In this document: piece after piece, positions 23,301-26,300 of the stretch
Numbering within the stretch: position 1 is the stretch's first letter
Layout: the number at the start of each line of letters is the position of its first letter
Source: Streptomyces lydicus
GTDB lineage: Bacteria; Actinomycetota; Actinomycetes; Streptomycetales; Streptomycetaceae
Length of the DNA: 64,000 nucleotides
Reading direction: 5' to 3'
Assembly: GCF_004125265.1 (NCBI RefSeq)
Contig: NZ_RDTE01000003.1
Span: 3,286,001-3,350,000, forward strand
The notes under the pieces: generated by a model
Told to the model about the DNA's origin: nothing
The model's input: only the letters and a program-made list of their open reading frames with translations
Database searches by the model: none
Translations under genes and position numbers: made by a program

Positions 23301-26300
23301 CGGGGGCGGGACGGTCGCCGGCGGCCGGAGCCCCCTGTCCCTCGGAGGCGTCGGAACGCTCCGCGCCACTCTCCGGCGCCGGGGTCTCCCCCGACTCCGG
23401 CTCGCGTGCCGGGGCCGGGGAGTCGCCTGCGGGGCTCGCGTCCGCACCACTCGACGGGCGCTGCTCGGGGGCGGGCAGCGAGTCCAGCTTGCTGCCGAAG
23501 GCGTCCGCGCCGTCCTTCTCGTGCTTTAGCCACGCCTCGATGTTGTGCTCATGCGGGGCATACAGGTCGTCGTAGGTCTTGGCCGTCTCCTTGCGGAAGT
23601 CGTCAGCGGTGCCCTCGGCGACCTTCTCGTCCAGCCGGCGCTCGGGGTCCGCGTCGTACCGCAGCGGGTGGTATGCCTCGGCGCTGTGCTCCAGCTGTTC
23701 CCGCAGCATCACCTCGTGGTCGAAGCGGGCCTCCAGGGTGGAGTCGATCGCCGCGAGGTTGTCCTCGTAGGAACGCGCGGGCCGCGACGCATCGCCGTCC
23801 CACCTGCCGGACTTGTACCCGCGGAAGTCCGGGCCATGGAAGCTGTGCCCCTCGCTGTTCTCGAAGATGTGCTCGTCCACCGCCCTCTCGTTGACGTTCC
23901 GCAACTCGGTGGACAATCGCTCCCGGGCGTCCTGGGGAAGGGACCGGAAGCCGAAGGACTCATCCTCGAACTCCTCGAACTTCTGCTGGAGCCGCTGGTC
24001 GAACCGCTCGTTACGGAACTGCCGGAACTCTGCGTGTCCGACGCGCTCCTCCAGGGCACGCAGCTGCTCGTCGACGTGCTCCCGCCACTGCCGCCCGAAC
24101 GCGTGCGCCGTCCGCAGGGACTCGGGGTCGGGACGGTCGTTGAGTCCGGCCCGTTCGCGTTCGGTCTGGTAGTAGCGGTGCAGGTCCTCGTCGAGCTCGC
24201 GGCGCATCCGCGCGAGATTCTGCTCGTCCAGGACGGTGGAGATCTTCTGGTCCTGCCGGTTGCCGGTCCCGCCGCCCGGCGCCTCCTCGCCGCTGGTCCG
24301 CGTCGACACGGGCGACGGGTCGGGGCCGGCCTTCCCCTCCCCCGGCCGCAGCGCCTCCGACCCCGGCCCCGACGGCGGCAGCGTCGGCTCTCCGGCGTCG
24401 CCCTCGTCCCGACGCGGTCCCCCCGGCGCGTCGTCGACGTCGGTGTCCGACCGCGTTCCCGACGGTGCCGGCTCCTCGGCGGCCGGGTGTTCGGCGGCAG
24501 CCGAGGCCTCCTCGGTGAAGTGCGTCACGCCCCGGGGGCTGTCGTCGGAGGCCGGGTCGAAGACGGAGAACTCGTCGTCCTCCGCCAGCCTCCGGTCCAC
24601 CTGCCGGTTCACCCGGTCGACCTCGCTGGTGGCGTCCCACAGCGATGCCAGCCGCTTCGGCAGGTCCTTGACCAGCGCGCCGACCTGGTCGTCGATCAGG
24701 TCCTCGCGAGCCGCCTTGTCGCCCGGGTGTGCCTCGTGCGCGCGGTCGACGATGCCGCGGATCCTGGCGAGGTGGTCCGCCCGCAGGTGGGACAGCGAGG
24801 TCGGCACGTACCCGTCCTCGCCGGGGCGCGGCCTGCCGTTGTCCGTGTCGTACGTCGGGTCCTTGAAATGCTCCGTCTCGTAGTGCGCGAGGTCCGTCGG
24901 GACCTCGTCGGACTCGCGCAGGAAGTCCTCGTCGCCGAGGTCGCCGCGGTCGCGGAACGTCTGTACCGCGCGGTCCAGTTCGCCGTTGAAGTGGGTCATC
25001 TCCCGATGGCGCCCACTGGCGTGGGCGAAGAACTGGTCGGCGTGGTCGGCGATCTGCCGGTAGCTCTGCTCCCAGGCCGCCTTGTCGAGCCCTTCCGGGC
25101 CCCGCGCGTTCCACTCGTTCTTGAACCGTTCCAGGACCGCCCGGTGGAAGTCGTGCTCGGCCTGCGCGTAGCCGACGCTGTCCTTCGGCAGCCCCCGGCC
25201 GCCGAAGAGGTCCTCCCTGGCCCAGTTCTCATAGCCCCTGAGCAGGTCCGTGCTGCGGTCGTTGTCGCGCTCGAATTCCAGCAGCCGTGCGGTGCGCTCG
25301 TCCCGGTCGGCCTGGTAGGCGTTCCAGCGCTCCCGTCGGGCGATGCTCTCCGCGAGCGGGTCGGCGGCCGGCTCCGGCGACTCGTGCGAGGTGTCGTGCG
25401 CGGTCTCGTGGGAGGTGTCGTGGGAGGTCTCGTGGGACGAGTTGTGGGACGAGTTGTGGGCCGACGCGTCCGGCGTACCGCCTTCGGCCGGGTCGTGGGC
25501 CGGCGCGGCGGGGCCCGCGGCCCCTCCGTGCTCCTCCGAGGTGACCGAGGACGCGGGCGCCGCCGGCCGCCGCCCGAAGGAGTCGGCCGTGCTCTCGGAC
25601 CCGCTCGGCCTCATGGAGCCATCGGAGGTCACCGACCTCTGGCCGTCCGACGGCCGGCTGTCCGATACCCGGTTGTCCGACGCCTGGCCGCCCGGCCGCG
25701 TGGGGGTCCCGCGCTCGGTCACCGGACGCGGCGAATCCGTTCGCCCGGCTCCGCCACCGGGAGCCTCCCGCACCAGGCCCTGGCTCGGAAGCTGCGTGCC
25801 CGTGGGGCCCGTCGTGGTCTCCCGTGTGCCGTCCACGGACCGGCCGGCAGGTGCACCCGGCGCGGTCGGTCCGGTCGGCGCGGTCGATCCGGTCGGCGCG
25901 GTCGATCCGGTCGCCGTCGGCTCGCCGCCGCGCCTCGCCACTGGCTGCCACGGCCCATCGCCCGTGCTGAACCCGGGGTAGGGCTTGACCTGTTGTTCGG
26001 GGGCCGAGCTGGTGCCGTCCTCGGTCTCGTGGTCCCGGGTGGTGTCCGGCTCGGACCCGTTCCTCGACGCCGGCTCAGCAGGCCGCGCGCCGCCACCCGC
26101 GCCGCCGGAAGCCCCGCCCGGCAGTCCGACGGGCGCCGCGCCGCCTTCCTCCGGGTGCGCCCTCTGCGGCGCACCCGGTTCCGAGCCGACAGGGTCCGAG
26201 GACCGCGGCGCCTGGCCCGGGACGCCCTCGTCCGACCGCGCCGGCGGCACACTCCGGCCCGGCCCGTCGCGGTCCGACCCACCGTGGCCCGGCCCGTCGT

